Shown here one piece after another: positions 51,320 to 61,357 of a stretch of 64,000 nucleotides of DNA (position 1 is its first letter; the number at the start of each line of letters is the position of its first letter). Under the pieces are notes generated by a model. The model was not told the origin of the DNA. It saw only the letters and a list, made by a program, of their open reading frames with translations, and made no database searches. The translations under genes and the position numbers were made by a program. Source of the DNA: Streptomyces sp. TN58 (GTDB taxonomy: Bacteria > Actinomycetota > Actinomycetes > Streptomycetales > Streptomycetaceae); assembly GCF_001941845.1 (NCBI RefSeq), contig NZ_CP018870.1:2847501-2911500 (forward strand), written 5' to 3'.

Positions 51320-52522
51320 TCACCGCGCGTCGCGTCCCCCGTGCTGGATCACCGCGTTCGACGGGCCCCGGGTGGCCGACAGGTCGCGTGCCACCGCTTC
51401 CGCGTCGCGCAGTGCGCGTACGGCGTTGGACCAGGTCAGTTTGGCGAGGTCGGCCTTGGACCAGCCGCGTGCCAGGAGTTCCGCGACCAGGTTCGGGTAG
51501 CCGGCCACGTCGTCCAGCCCGGAGGGGGTGAAGGCCGTGCCGTCGTAGTCGCCGCCGATGCCGATGTGGTCGATGCCGGCGACCTCCCGCATGTGGTCCA
51601 GGTGGTCGGCCACGGTGGCGGCGGTGGCCACCGGCCGGGGGCGCGCCTCCTCGAACGCCCGGTGCAGGGCCATCGCCTCGGGGGTGGTGTCGAGGTGGTG
51701 GAAGCCGTGGGCGCGTAGGTTCTCGTCGGCGGCCAGGGTCCATTCGACGGCCGCGGGGAGGATGAACTTCGGTACGAAGGTGGCCATCGCCACACCGCCG
51801 TTGGCAGGCAGCAGCGCCAGCACGTCGTCGGGGACGTTGCGCGGGTGGTCGCACACCGCCTGGGCGGAGGAGTGGGAGAAGACCACCGGCGCGACCGAGA
51901 CGGCGAGGGCGTCCCGCATGGTCGTCGCGGCGACGTGCGAGAGGTCCACCAGCATGCCGACGCGGTTCATCTCGCGGACGACCTCGCGGCCGAAGCCGGT
52001 CAGGCCGCCGTGGCGGGGCTCGTCGGTCGCGGAGTCCGCCCAGTCGATGGTGTCGTTGTGCGTGAGCGTCATGTAGCGCACGCCCAGCCTGTGCAGGGCG
52101 CGCAGCGTGGCGAGGGAGTTGTTGATGGAGTGGCCGCCCTCGGCGCCCATCAGGGAGGCGATCCGGCCGGCGGTGCGGGCCTGCTCCATGTCGTCGGCCG
52201 TCAGTGCCCGCACGAGGTCGCCGGGGTAGCGGTCGATCAGCTGGCCGACGGCGTCGATCTGCTCCAGGGTGGCGCTGACGGCCTCGTCGCCCGCGTAGTC
52301 CGAGCGCACGTACACGGACCAGAACTGCGCCCCGACACCCCCGGCGCGCAGCCGGGGGATGTCGGTGTGCAGGTGGGCGGACTGGTCGCCCGCGATGTCC
52401 CGGCGCGCCAGGTCGTAGCGCACCTGTTGGCGCAGCGCCCAGGGCAGGTCGTTGTGACCGTCCACGACGGGGTGCTCGGCCAGCAGCTCGCGCGCCTCCG
52501 CCAGGCGCTGCGCCGCGCTCAC
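51320..52522 (-). CDS. Membrane-dipeptidase family (M19) dipeptidase
   Basis: 400 residues from GTG 52522, overlapping the purE stop by four bases (GTGA). A binuclear zinc TIM-barrel peptidase with all ligands present: [12 protein letters not shown] (His23, Asp25), [12 protein letters not shown] (Glu), [10 protein letters not shown] (His), [10 protein letters not shown] (His) and [11 protein letters not shown] (Asp). It cleaves dipeptides, often including D-residue-containing or dehydro-dipeptides. It has no signal peptide, so it is cytoplasmic. Coupling to purE/purK is consistent in Streptomyces though metabolically unexplained. Confidence 0.93.
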   Translation of the reverse strand: MSAAQRLAEARELLAEHPVVDGHNDLPWALRQQVRYDLARRDIAGDQSAHLHTDIPRLRAGGVGAQFWSVYVRSDYAGDEAVSATLEQIDAVGQLIDRYPGDLVRALTADDMEQARTAGRIASLMGAEGGHSINNSLATLRALHRLGVRYMTLTHNDTIDWADSATDEPRHGGLTGFGREVVREMNRVGMLVDLSHVAATTMRDALAVSVAPVVFSHSSAQAVCDHPRNVPDDVLALLPANGGVAMATFVPKFILPAAVEWTLAADENLRAHGFHHLDTTPEAMALHRAFEEARPRPVATAATVADHLDHMREVAGIDHIGIGGDYDGTAFTPSGLDDVAGYPNLVAELLARGWSKADLAKLTWSNAVRALRDAEAVARDLSATRGPSNAVIQHGGRDAR

Positions 52523-53055
52523 TTGCCGAATCCGAAGGACTCCGTGTTCGCGACCTTGGTGCGCAGCCGCTTGCCCTTCTCGGTGGCCTGGTCGTTCAGC
52601 TCCTGCTGGAAGTCGCGCATCCGGGCCAGCAGCTCCGTGTCGTGGGCGGCCAGCATCCGTACGGCCAGCAGGCCGGCGTTGCGCGCTCCGGCGACGGAGA
52701 CGGTGGCGACGGGGACGCCGGCGGGCATCTGGACGATCGACATCAGGGAGTCCATGCCGTCGAGGTACTTCAGCGGCACGGGTACGCCGATGACCGGGAG
52801 CGGGGTGACCGAGGCGAGCATGCCGGGCAGGTGGGCGGCTCCGCCGGCGCCCGCGATGATCGCCTTCAGGCCGCGTCCGGCGGCCTGCTCCCCGTACTCG
52901 ATCATCTCGCGCGGCATCCGGTGGGCGGAGACGACGTCGACCTCGTAGGGGATCTCGAACTCGTCGAGGGCCTGGGCGGCGGCCTCCATCACGGGCCAGT
53001 CCGAGTCGGACCCCATGACGATGCCGATGACAGGACCTGCGGCGGTGGTGCTCAT
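52519..53055 (-). CDS. purE: N5-carboxyaminoimidazole ribonucleotide mutase
   Basis: 178 residues from ATG 53055, coupled to purK by an ATGA overlap. It converts N5-CAIR to CAIR in purine synthesis. Signature [13 protein letters not shown] (active-site Ser-Asp-Ser), the SAHRMPREM loop and [13 protein letters not shown] are complete. The C-terminal [13 protein letters not shown] extension is usual in actinobacteria. Confidence 0.97.
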   Translation of the reverse strand: MSTTAAGPVIGIVMGSDSDWPVMEAAAQALDEFEIPYEVDVVSAHRMPREMIEYGEQAAGRGLKAIIAGAGGAAHLPGMLASVTPLPVIGVPVPLKYLDGMDSLMSIVQMPAGVPVATVSVAGARNAGLLAVRMLAAHDTELLARMRDFQQELNDQATEKGKRLRTKVANTESFGFGK

Positions 53056-54191
53056 TCGGTGACCGTTCCTCTGAGGTAGTCGGCAGCGTGGCGTGCGCGC
53101 TCCAGCACATCGTCCAGGTCGTCGCCGTAGGTGTTGACGTGGCCGACCTTGCGGCCGTGTTTCACGTCCTTGCCGTACATGTGGATCTTGAGCTTGGGGT
53201 CGTGGGCCATGCAGTGCAGGTAGGCCGCGTACATGTCGGGGTAGTCCCCGCCCAGCACGTTCGCCATGACGGTCCACGTGGCGCGGGGGCGGGGGTCGCC
53301 CAGCGGGAGGTCCAGGACCGCGCGCACGTGGTTGGCGAACTGGGAGGTCACGGCCCCGTCCTGGGTCCAGTGGCCGCTGTTGTGCGGGCGCATCGCCAGT
53401 TCGTTGACGAGGATCCGGCCGTCGGTGGTCTCGAACAGCTCCACGGCCAGGTGGCCGGTCACGCCGAGTTCCTGCGCGATGCGCAGGGCGAGGGCCTGGG
53501 CCTCGCCGGCCAGGTCCTCGGGGAGGTCCGGGGCGGGAGCGATCACCGTGTCGCAGACCCCGTCCACCTGGCGGGATTCGACGACGGGGTAGGCGACGGC
53601 CTGCCCGTGCGGGGAGCGGACGATGTTCGCCGCGAGTTCGCGGACGAAGTCCACCTTCTCCTCGGCGAGGACGGGGACGCCCGCCTTGAAGGGGGCCTCG
53701 GCGTCCTGCGGGGTGCGGACGAACCACACCCCCTTGCCGTCGTAGCCGCCGCGCACGGTCTTGAGGATGACGGGGAAGCCGCCGACCTCGTCCGCGAAGG
53801 CGGTCACGTCGTCCGGATCGCTCACGATCCGGTGGCGGGGGCTGGGGGCGCCGATCTCGTCGAGCTTGGCGCGCATCACCCCCTTGTCCTGGGCGTGTAC
53901 CAAGGCGTCGGGCCCCGGGCGGACGGGGATGCCGTCCGCTTCCAGGGCCCGCAGGTGCTCCGTGGGTACATGCTCGTGGTCGAAGGTGATCACGTCACAG
54001 CCGCGCGCGAAGGCGCGCAGCGTCTCCAGGTCGCGATAGTCGCCGATGACGACGTCGCTCACGACCTGGGCCGCCGAGTCCTGTGGTGTGTCACTGAGGA
54101 GCTTGAATCTGATGCCGAGGGGGATGCCCGCCTCGTGGGTCATGCGGGCGAGCTGACCGCCGCCGACCATGCCGACTACCGGGAACGTCAC
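53052..54191 (-). CDS. purK: N5-carboxyaminoimidazole ribonucleotide synthase
   Basis: 379 residues from GTG 54191. An ATP-grasp enzyme that carboxylates AIR with bicarbonate and ATP. N-terminal [16 protein letters not shown]-grasp segments [20 protein letters not shown] and [20 protein letters not shown], and late [20 protein letters not shown] with NSGHWT are typical. GGAGG lies almost against the start, which is closer than usual, so the true start is somewhat uncertain; ATG 54176 would cut into the Rossmann strand. Heads purK-purE-dipeptidase. Confidence 0.95.
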   Translation of the reverse strand: MTFPVVGMVGGGQLARMTHEAGIPLGIRFKLLSDTPQDSAAQVVSDVVIGDYRDLETLRAFARGCDVITFDHEHVPTEHLRALEADGIPVRPGPDALVHAQDKGVMRAKLDEIGAPSPRHRIVSDPDDVTAFADEVGGFPVILKTVRGGYDGKGVWFVRTPQDAEAPFKAGVPVLAEEKVDFVRELAANIVRSPHGQAVAYPVVESRQVDGVCDTVIAPAPDLPEDLAGEAQALALRIAQELGVTGHLAVELFETTDGRILVNELAMRPHNSGHWTQDGAVTSQFANHVRAVLDLPLGDPRPRATWTVMANVLGGDYPDMYAAYLHCMAHDPKLKIHMYGKDVKHGRKVGHVNTYGDDLDDVLERARHAADYLRGTVTE

Positions 54192-54367
54192 TCCTCCAGG
54201 GTATCCGCCGGTATTGCGCCATCCGGACCTGGCCCCGGAGGGTGTCCTGGCGCGATCTGCCGGGTGTGCCGTGCGTCGCAGGGCGCCGGAAGGCACAGAC
54301 GGAGTACCGGGGGGACACTTAGCATGGGTGGGTTGACGGAGAACACCGGACGCCCCGTGAGGGGGCG

Positions 54368-54928
54368 GTGACCGACAGGACTGGCCTACTGATGAGCACG
54401 CAGGGCGGATCTGTCCTCGAACGTCTACGCGGCCTCGTGCGAGAGGTCGCCAAGTTCGGGGCGGTCGGCGGCCTGGGTGTCCTGGTCAACCTGGGAGTCT
54501 TCAACCTGATCCGCCACACCACCGACCTGCAGGTGGTGCGCGCGAGCGTGATAGCCACGGTGGTGGCCATCACGACGAACTACCTCGGCTTCCGCTACTT
54601 CGCCTACCGGGACCGTGCCCAGAGCGGCCGGACCCGTGAGATGGCCCTGTTCGCCGCTTTCAGCGGGGTCGGCCTGGTCATCGAGAACGGCGTGCTCTAC
54701 ACGGCGACCTACGGCTTCGGCTGGGACGGGCCGCTCGCGAGCAACGTGTTCAAGTTCATCGGCATCGGCATCGCCACCGTCTTCCGCTTCTGGTCGTACC
54801 GGACCTGGGTCTTCAAGGCCCTGCCGCCGGCCGCTCCGCCCGCGGCGGCCGAACCGGCGCAGGGGCCGCCGCCCCGGCCGGAGCGCCGGTCCGAGCCGCG
54901 GCCGGAGCCGGAGCCCGCGAACAAGTGA
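54368..54928 (+). CDS. GtrA family membrane protein
   Basis: 186 residues from GTG 54368; ATG 54392 is equally possible. Four transmembrane helices (about 30-50, 58-78, 95-115 and 125-142) with FGAVGGLGVLVNLGVFNLI, NYLGFRYFAYRD and the FRFWSYRTWVF end typical of GtrA. GtrA-like proteins are thought to help move lipid-linked sugars across the membrane. A Pro/Glu/Arg-rich tail follows. Divergent from purK and convergent with the sensor kinase. Confidence 0.9.
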   Translation: MTDRTGLLMSTQGGSVLERLRGLVREVAKFGAVGGLGVLVNLGVFNLIRHTTDLQVVRASVIATVVAITTNYLGFRYFAYRDRAQSGRTREMALFAAFSGVGLVIENGVLYTATYGFGWDGPLASNVFKFIGIGIATVFRFWSYRTWVFKALPPAAPPAAAEPAQGPPPRPERRSEPRPEPEPANK

Positions 54929-54931
54929 CGC

Positions 54932-56197
54932 TCAGCGGACGGTCTTCTCGGCCCGCGCCGGTTCCGGGGCCGTGCGGCTGAGGAACAGCGCGAACACCGG
55001 GGGCTGCGTCTGGAGCAGTTCCAGACGGCCGCCGTCGGCCTCGGCGAGGTCCCGGGCGACCGCGAGGCCGATCCCGGTGGAGTTGCGGCCGCTGATGGCA
55101 CGCTCGAAGATCCGGTTGCCGAGGTCCGGGGGGACGCCCGGTCCCTCGTCGGTGACTTCCAGCACCGCCTGGTTGCCGATCACCCTGGTGCGCAGGGCGA
55201 CGGTGCCGCCACCGTGCATCAGGGCGTTCTCCACCAGGGTGGCCAGTACCTGGGAGACCGCGCCGGGGGTGCCGACGGCCCGTACGCCCTGCTTCCCGGA
55301 GCGCACGATGGCCCGGCCGGCGCTGCGGTAGGCGGGCCGCCACTCCTCGATCTGCTGTTTGACGACCTCGTCGAGGTCGAAGGGGACGGCGGAGCCGGTA
55401 CGGGGATCCCGCGAGTTCGTCAGGAGCCGCTGCACGACGTCCGTCAGCCGCTCGACCTGGGTCAGGGCGATCGTCGCCTCCTCCCGTACGGTCTCCAGGT
55501 CCTCGGTGACCGTGATCTCCTCCAGGCGCATCGACAGCGCCGTGAGCGGGGTGCGCAGCTGGTGGGAGGCGTCCGCGGCGAGGCGCCGTTCGGCGGTGAG
55601 CATCCGGCCGATCCGCTCGGCGCTGGCGTCGAGCACGTCGGCGACCCGGTCGAGCTCGGGTACCCCGTACCGCTTGTGGCGGGGCCGCGGGTCGCCCGAG
55701 CCGAGCCGTTCGGCGGTCTCGGCGAGGTCGGTGAGCGGGGAGGCCAGCCGGTTGGCCTGCCGTACGGCGAGGAGTACGGCGGCCACGACGGCCAGCAGGG
55801 CCACCGCTCCGACGACGGCCAGGGTCCGTACGACCTCCCTGGTCACGGTGGAGCGGGCCTCCTCCACGACGACGGTCTCGCCCTGCTCGCCGCGTGCGGT
55901 GCCGCGTACGACGCTGTCGGGGATCGACGCGCCGACCTCGACGGCCGGCTGCCCGGGGACGGCGATGCGGGCGTAGTGGCCGGCGTCGAGCAGTTCGGCG
56001 AGGGCTGCGGGGTCGACGGGCTTCTTCTCCAGGACGTTCGCCTCGACGACGCCCACCAGCCGCAGCGCCTCGGACTCGACCCGGTCCTGGGCGCTGCTGG
56101 TGATGGTCCGGGTCTCCACGATGACGAGGGAGACGCCGAAGACGGCGATCACGACGAGCACCACGGCGAGCGTGGACTGGATGAGGCGGCGGCGCAT
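54932..56197 (-). CDS. Sensor histidine kinase
   Basis: 421 residues. Two membrane helices (about 7-28 and 124-144) bracket an extracytoplasmic sensor of about 95 residues. HAMP follows (145-200, LASPLTDLAETAERLGSG), then HisKA with ASHQLRTPL (phospho-acceptor His212) and an HATPase domain with VENALMHG (N-box), TDEGPGVPPDL (G1) and STGIGLAVARDLAEADGG (G2). It lies 53 bases downstream of its response regulator. Signal unknown. Confidence 0.94.
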   Translation of the reverse strand: MRRRLIQSTLAVVLVVIAVFGVSLVIVETRTITSSAQDRVESEALRLVGVVEANVLEKKPVDPAALAELLDAGHYARIAVPGQPAVEVGASIPDSVVRGTARGEQGETVVVEEARSTVTREVVRTLAVVGAVALLAVVAAVLLAVRQANRLASPLTDLAETAERLGSGDPRPRHKRYGVPELDRVADVLDASAERIGRMLTAERRLAADASHQLRTPLTALSMRLEEITVTEDLETVREEATIALTQVERLTDVVQRLLTNSRDPRTGSAVPFDLDEVVKQQIEEWRPAYRSAGRAIVRSGKQGVRAVGTPGAVSQVLATLVENALMHGGGTVALRTRVIGNQAVLEVTDEGPGVPPDLGNRIFERAISGRNSTGIGLAVARDLAEADGGRLELLQTQPPVFALFLSRTAPEPARAEKTVR

Positions 56198-56250
56198 GAG
56201 GTGGGTCCCTGAGACTGGGGGGTGTCCGGCGGATCAGGGGCGGACAGCCC

Positions 56251-56928
<678 letters not shown>

Positions 56929-57289
56929 GTGGGTGATGGTAGTGCGCGGCGACCTGATCGAGAGGCCTGCCTGCGGACCCCTTCCTATCTGGGCTTATGA
57001 ACCGCCGAGCGCCTTCGAATATGGTCGAACGGTTCCCGGCTTGCCTTGTGATCCATCTCTCAAGTCCTTTCATATGCCGCAGTGTCGTGTCGTATGGTGG
57101 CGAGACGCCTGATGCAATACCTCAGGGACCTTTGTGCCGAAAACCAGCGCATAGGTCTCTATTTCTGTCCGGAACCGGACGGGCGGTCCTGTCGAGGACC
57201 GACCGGTACGTCCGCTGGTGCCGGCCACCCCCCACCGGGCGCGGATGGGCTCACAAAGCCGAAGCGTCCCGAGCAAGCAAGGATCGACC
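56929..57289. other. Divergent region between response regulator and peptide transporter
   Basis: 361 bases, moderately AT-rich around 56990-57170, without an open frame that looks coding. It must hold promoters for both genes. I see no convincing -10/-35 pair or repeat that I would name. Confidence 0.4.
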
Positions 57290-58810
57290 ATGGCTTCCAG
57301 CCTGACGACGGCCTCGCCGAGCCCCGCTCACGAGAAGACCGTCCTCGGCCACCCGATCGGCCTGGCCACGCTGTTCCTGACCGAGATGTGGGAGCGCTTC
57401 TCCTACTACGGCATGCGTGCGCTTCTCGTCCTGTACCTGGTCTCCGGCGGCGTTGACGCCGCGACCGGCAGCCAGGGCGGCGGTCTCGGCTTCACCGCCG
57501 CGACGGCCACGGCGATCTACTCCGTCTACGTGGCCATGGTCTACCTCATGGCCATGCCCGGCGGCTGGTTCGGCGACCGTGTCTGGGGCGCCCGCAAGAC
57601 GGTCGCCATCGCGAGCTTCGTCATCATGGCGGGCCACGTGGCGCTGGCCGTCCCCGGCCAGCTCGCGTTCTTCCTCGGTCTGCTGCTGGTCGCGGTCGGC
57701 TCCGGTCTGCTGAAGGCCAACATCTCCACGATGGTCGGCCACCTGTACAAGGACGCGGACGACCCGCGCCGTGACAGCGGCTTCACGATCTTCTACATCG
57801 GCATCAACGTGGGTGCCCTCCTCGCCCCGATCGGCATCGGCATGGTCGGCGAGCTGGTGAACTGGCACCTCGGCTTCGCGCTGGCCGCCGTGGGCATGGG
57901 CATCGGCCTCGCGATCTTCCTGCTCGCGGGCCGCACGCTGAGCCCGAAGAGCAGCCTGGTCCCGAACCCGCTGAGCGCCGCCGAGCGCAAGGCCGTGATC
58001 ACCAAGGTCGTCGCCGTCCTGGCCGTCGTCGCCGTCTTCTACGGCGCCGTGGTCGCGGCGGACATGTTCACCATCAAGTGGGCGCTGTACCCGATCACCA
58101 TCGCCGGTCTGATCATCCCGGTGGCCGTCCTCGTCCGGATCAAGCGGGACAAGGACCTGTCCTCCGTCGAGCAGACCCGGATGAGTGCCTACATCTGGTT
58201 CTTCGTGGCCGCCGCCGTCTTCTGGATGATCTACGACCAGGGCGGTTCGACGCTCTCGCTGTTCGGTGACAAGAACTCCGAGCGGGCCCTGTTCGGCTGG
58301 GAAGTCCCCACCACCATCTTCCAGTCGCTGAACCCGCTCTTCGTGGTGGCCCTGGCCCCGGTCTTCGCCGCCGCGTGGGTGGCGCTGGCCCGCCGCAACC
58401 GCGAGCCCAGCACCATCGTGAAGTTCTCGGTGGCCCTGGTCATCGTCGGTGCCTCGTTCTTCGTCTTCGCCATTCCGCTGAGCCAGACCGCCGGCAACGA
58501 CACCAAGGTCACCATGTGGTGGCTGGTGCTCATCTTCCTGATGCACACCATCGCCGAGCTGTGCCTCTCCCCCGTCGGCCTGTCGGTCACGACGAAGATG
58601 GCGCCGCAGAAGTACGCCTCGCAGATGATGGGCGTCTGGTTCCTGGCCGTCACCGCCGGTGACTGCGTGACCGGTCTGCTCGGTCTGGCGGAGGTCCGGA
58701 TGAACGGCGTCGGCGTGATCCTCTTCCAGGCGTTCGCCGCCGTCGCCGCCGGTGGCGCGATCTTCATGTACCGCAAGAAGGTCAACGCGCTGATGGGCGA
58801 CGTCAACTGA
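57290..58810 (+). CDS. POT/PTR-family proton-coupled peptide transporter
   Basis: 506 residues from ATG 57290 with AAGGA 6 bases upstream. An MFS-type transporter with about 14 helices. Family signatures: GLATLFLTEMWERFSYYGMRA (ExxERFxYYG), AMPGGWFGDRVWGARKT, and DSGFTIFYIGINVGALLAP-like RDSGFTIFYIGINVGA (FYxxINxG). Later MMIYDQGGSTL and LMHTIAELCLSPVGLSVTT complete the POT pattern. It imports di- and tripeptides driven by protons. A hairpin terminator follows. Confidence 0.95.
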   Translation: MASSLTTASPSPAHEKTVLGHPIGLATLFLTEMWERFSYYGMRALLVLYLVSGGVDAATGSQGGGLGFTAATATAIYSVYVAMVYLMAMPGGWFGDRVWGARKTVAIASFVIMAGHVALAVPGQLAFFLGLLLVAVGSGLLKANISTMVGHLYKDADDPRRDSGFTIFYIGINVGALLAPIGIGMVGELVNWHLGFALAAVGMGIGLAIFLLAGRTLSPKSSLVPNPLSAAERKAVITKVVAVLAVVAVFYGAVVAADMFTIKWALYPITIAGLIIPVAVLVRIKRDKDLSSVEQTRMSAYIWFFVAAAVFWMIYDQGGSTLSLFGDKNSERALFGWEVPTTIFQSLNPLFVVALAPVFAAAWVALARRNREPSTIVKFSVALVIVGASFFVFAIPLSQTAGNDTKVTMWWLVLIFLMHTIAELCLSPVGLSVTTKMAPQKYASQMMGVWFLAVTAGDCVTGLLGLAEVRMNGVGVILFQAFAAVAAGGAIFMYRKKVNALMGDVN

Positions 58811-58833
58811 CGCGTCCCGCCCCGTGGTAGGCA

Positions 58834-58867
58834 GCGGCCCGGCACACCGGATGGTGTGCCGGGCCGC
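58834..58867. terminator. Bidirectional terminator
   Basis: Perfect 15-bp stem GCGGCCCGGCACACC / complement (58853-58867) with loop GGAT between converging transporter and surface-protein genes. Confidence 0.9.
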
Positions 58868-58874
58868 CCGCGTG

Positions 58875-60194
58875 TCAGCGCCTGGTGCCGCGCAGGCGGC
58901 GCCACGGCGTGAAGGTGAACACCGCGCCGCCGAGCAGGATCACCGTGCCGGCGACGAGGGCGAGGGCCTTGACGCCGCCCCCGTCCTCCGCACCGGTATC
59001 GGCGAGGCCGCCCGAGGTGGTGCTGCCGCCGGTGGTGGTCGGGGAGCCGGAGCCGCCCGGCTGGGCGGTGGTGTCCAGTTCCAGCGAGACGCCGCTGCTG
59101 GTCGCCTTGCAGGGGACGTTGATCGGGGTGGAGCCGGGCGCCATGGTGACGTCGATCGTCAGCTGGTCCGGACTGAGCGTCACCTTGCCGGACTTGCCGG
59201 GCTTGTAGGTGCCGGTCATGTCGCTGAGGCTGACCGGGGCCTTGTCCGGGATCGGCTCGGCGTTGGCCGGGCCGGAGACCTTGACCGTGCCGCTGTCCGC
59301 GCCGCCGAGCTTCACGTCCATCGAGGGCTTGAGGGCTCCGGCGGGCAGCGCCATCGGGGCGGCCATCGCGCCCTTGGCGGTCTTGACGGTGAGGTCGTAG
59401 CTGCCGCCGTTCTTCTTCGCGTTGATCGTGACCGGGGTCTTGATGCCGCCCGGGACGACCGCGCCGCAGTCGAAGGACACCTCGACCGCCTTGCCCGGGA
59501 AGTCGCTCTGGCCTCCTCCGCCCCCGCTGCCGCTGCCGCCCGAGGTGGTGGTGGAGCCGCCGGCGCCCCCGGTCGCCGTGCCGCCGGTCGCCGTACCGCC
59601 GCTGGTGGTGCCACCCGTCGTCGTACCGCCCGTGGTGGTGCCGCCGCTGGATCCGGCCGTGACGTCGATGACGGCGCCGCCCTTGACCTCTCCGACCGGG
59701 GCGCACTTGGTGACGAAGGTGCCGAAGGGGAAGGAGACGGCGACGTCGTACTTGCCGGGCGTCAGGCTGACCTTGCCGGCCTTGGTGAGCTTCAGCTTGC
59801 CCTTCATCGTGGACATCCGCATGGGTGCCTTCTTGGGGATCGGCGGGTTCTTCTTCTCCCCGACGACCTTCAGCTCCCCGCCCCCGCCCCCGACCGTGAT
59901 CCAGCCGGTGGGCTGGACGGAGTCCTGCGGGATGTCCATCAGGTCGGTGTTGTTCGAGGCCGGCTTGACCGTCTCCCAGGACACCTCGACCTCGTCGCCG
60001 ACCTTGGCCGTGGCCGGCGCGGTGACCCTGGCGGTGGTTTCGCCCTCCACCGGGGAGCCGCCGCCGGCCGGCGGCACGCACCTGACCTTGAACGTGGCCT
60101 CGGCGGCCTGGGCGGTAGGAGCCGTGATGGCGAGGCCCGCGCCGCCGAGCAGCAGCGCGACCAGGGCCGCGCTCACCCTCCGTCGGTTCTTCAC
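58875..60194 (-). CDS. Secreted surface protein with LADTG sortase signal
   Basis: 439 residues. Signal peptide (1-31; RRVSAALVALLLGGAGLAI then TAQA), then two similar beta-rich domains (about 32-175 and 230-385) separated by a Gly/Thr/Ser linker of TTTGG repeats. The end carries LADTGAEDGGG, a hydrophobic helix (KALALVAGTVILLGGAVFTF) and a basic RRLRGTRR tail. LAxTG is the preferred signal of Streptomyces class E sortases, so the protein is probably linked to peptidoglycan. Each domain matches the single domain of the protein at 62435. It overlaps the upstream gene by ATGA. Confidence 0.85.
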   Translation of the reverse strand: MKNRRRVSAALVALLLGGAGLAITAPTAQAAEATFKVRCVPPAGGGSPVEGETTARVTAPATAKVGDEVEVSWETVKPASNNTDLMDIPQDSVQPTGWITVGGGGGELKVVGEKKNPPIPKKAPMRMSTMKGKLKLTKAGKVSLTPGKYDVAVSFPFGTFVTKCAPVGEVKGGAVIDVTAGSSGGTTTGGTTTGGTTSGGTATGGTATGGAGGSTTTSGGSGSGGGGGQSDFPGKAVEVSFDCGAVVPGGIKTPVTINAKKNGGSYDLTVKTAKGAMAAPMALPAGALKPSMDVKLGGADSGTVKVSGPANAEPIPDKAPVSLSDMTGTYKPGKSGKVTLSPDQLTIDVTMAPGSTPINVPCKATSSGVSLELDTTAQPGGSGSPTTTGGSTTSGGLADTGAEDGGGVKALALVAGTVILLGGAVFTFTPWRRLRGTRR

Positions 60195-61357
60195 GATGGT
60201 CCCTTCGTCGTCGAACGGTTCTCAGACGGTGCGGACGTCTGCGGTGCTGTCTCCGGCGCGCTGTCCGGGGTGAACCACGGCAGGACCGCCGTGGTGGTCT
60301 CGGGGGGCCGCGCCGGGCTCCCGGCGGAGCCCGGCCCGGGCAGCCGGGCCGTCACGGCGGCCTCGGCTTCGGCGGGCCGCCGGCCGCGGTGGCGGCCGGC
60401 GCCGTGCCCGGTGCGCGGCCGGACCCTGTCGACGACGGCCATGCCGGTACGGAAGAGGGCGGCCGGGACCACCACCAGGAGCAGGCCCCAGAACAGCAGG
60501 ACCCCGTACGGGCGGGCCACGCCCCAGGGCTGGGTGGCCAGGACGGTCTCGCCGTACTTGAGGGAGACCGTGTAGTCGCCGTGGGCGCCCCCGGGGAGGG
60601 TCACGTCGAGTGCGATCTCCGCCTTGCCGCCGGGTGGGATGGTGCCCTTCCAGCGGGCCTCCTCCCACAGCGGGGCGAACACGCCGTGGGCGGTGCCGAG
60701 CTGGAAGACGGGGTCCTTGACGGGGGCCGTGCCGAGGTTTCCGACGGTGGCCCTGAACTTCCGGGCGGGCGGCGCGCCGAACCAGGTCAGCACCCCGTCG
60801 TCCCCCTCCAGCCGGACCCCGGTGAGCATCGCGAGGCGGCCGGTGCCGGATTCGGCGGGCAGTTCGGCCACCGGATGATCGGTGATCTTCAAGGCGGCGG
60901 CGACGGTGGACCGGTCGCCGTTGACGGAGGTGACGTTGACGACGCAGGGGCAGGGCTTCGGCGGTGCGGCGACGGGCAGCCGGGCGGTGAAGCGCCCGTC
61001 CTCGGCGACGGAGACCGCCGCCCCGTCGGCGTTGGCGCAGCTGTTGGTGCCGCCGATCATGTTCTGCCCGCACACCAGGAGCATCACCAGGGTCCTGGGC
61101 CGCCAGCCGGTGCCCGTGACGGTGAGCTCGGTGCCCTTGGCGGCCTCCTGGAGGGAGAGCGCCACGGCCGGTTTGACCTCGTCCGCGGCGGAGGGGACAG
61201 CGGGCAGGAGCGCGAGGGCGCACGCCGCCAGCCCCGCCAGGAGGGCCCGGGCGGTGCGGTCGAGCGCGCCGAGCGCGCCGCGCACCGTGGCCCTGCCCGT
61301 GCCTGCGGCTGTGCGGCCGGCTCCGGCGCCGGTTGTGCCGCCGACCTTGGCGCTCAC
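60191..61357 (-). CDS. Secreted, membrane-anchored hypothetical protein of surface operon
   Basis: 388 residues from GTG 61357, overlapping the upstream stop (GTGA) and the downstream start (ATGA). Hydrophobic signal at about 28-52 (RALLAGLAACALALLPAVPS). The first domain resembles neocarzinostatin-like/IPT beta sandwiches (LSLQEAAKGTELTVTGTGWR; LLVCGQNMIGGTNSCANADG with paired Cys; PCPCVVNVTSVNGD). A membrane helix lies near 300-320 (YGVLLFWGLLLVVVPAALF), and the cytoplasmic tail is long and Pro-rich. No enzymatic motif. Likely a complex partner of the sortase substrates. Confidence 0.75.
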   Translation of the reverse strand: MSAKVGGTTGAGAGRTAAGTGRATVRGALGALDRTARALLAGLAACALALLPAVPSAADEVKPAVALSLQEAAKGTELTVTGTGWRPRTLVMLLVCGQNMIGGTNSCANADGAAVSVAEDGRFTARLPVAAPPKPCPCVVNVTSVNGDRSTVAAALKITDHPVAELPAESGTGRLAMLTGVRLEGDDGVLTWFGAPPARKFRATVGNLGTAPVKDPVFQLGTAHGVFAPLWEEARWKGTIPPGGKAEIALDVTLPGGAHGDYTVSLKYGETVLATQPWGVARPYGVLLFWGLLLVVVPAALFRTGMAVVDRVRPRTGHGAGRHRGRRPAEAEAAVTARLPGPGSAGSPARPPETTTAVLPWFTPDSAPETAPQTSAPSENRSTTKGPS

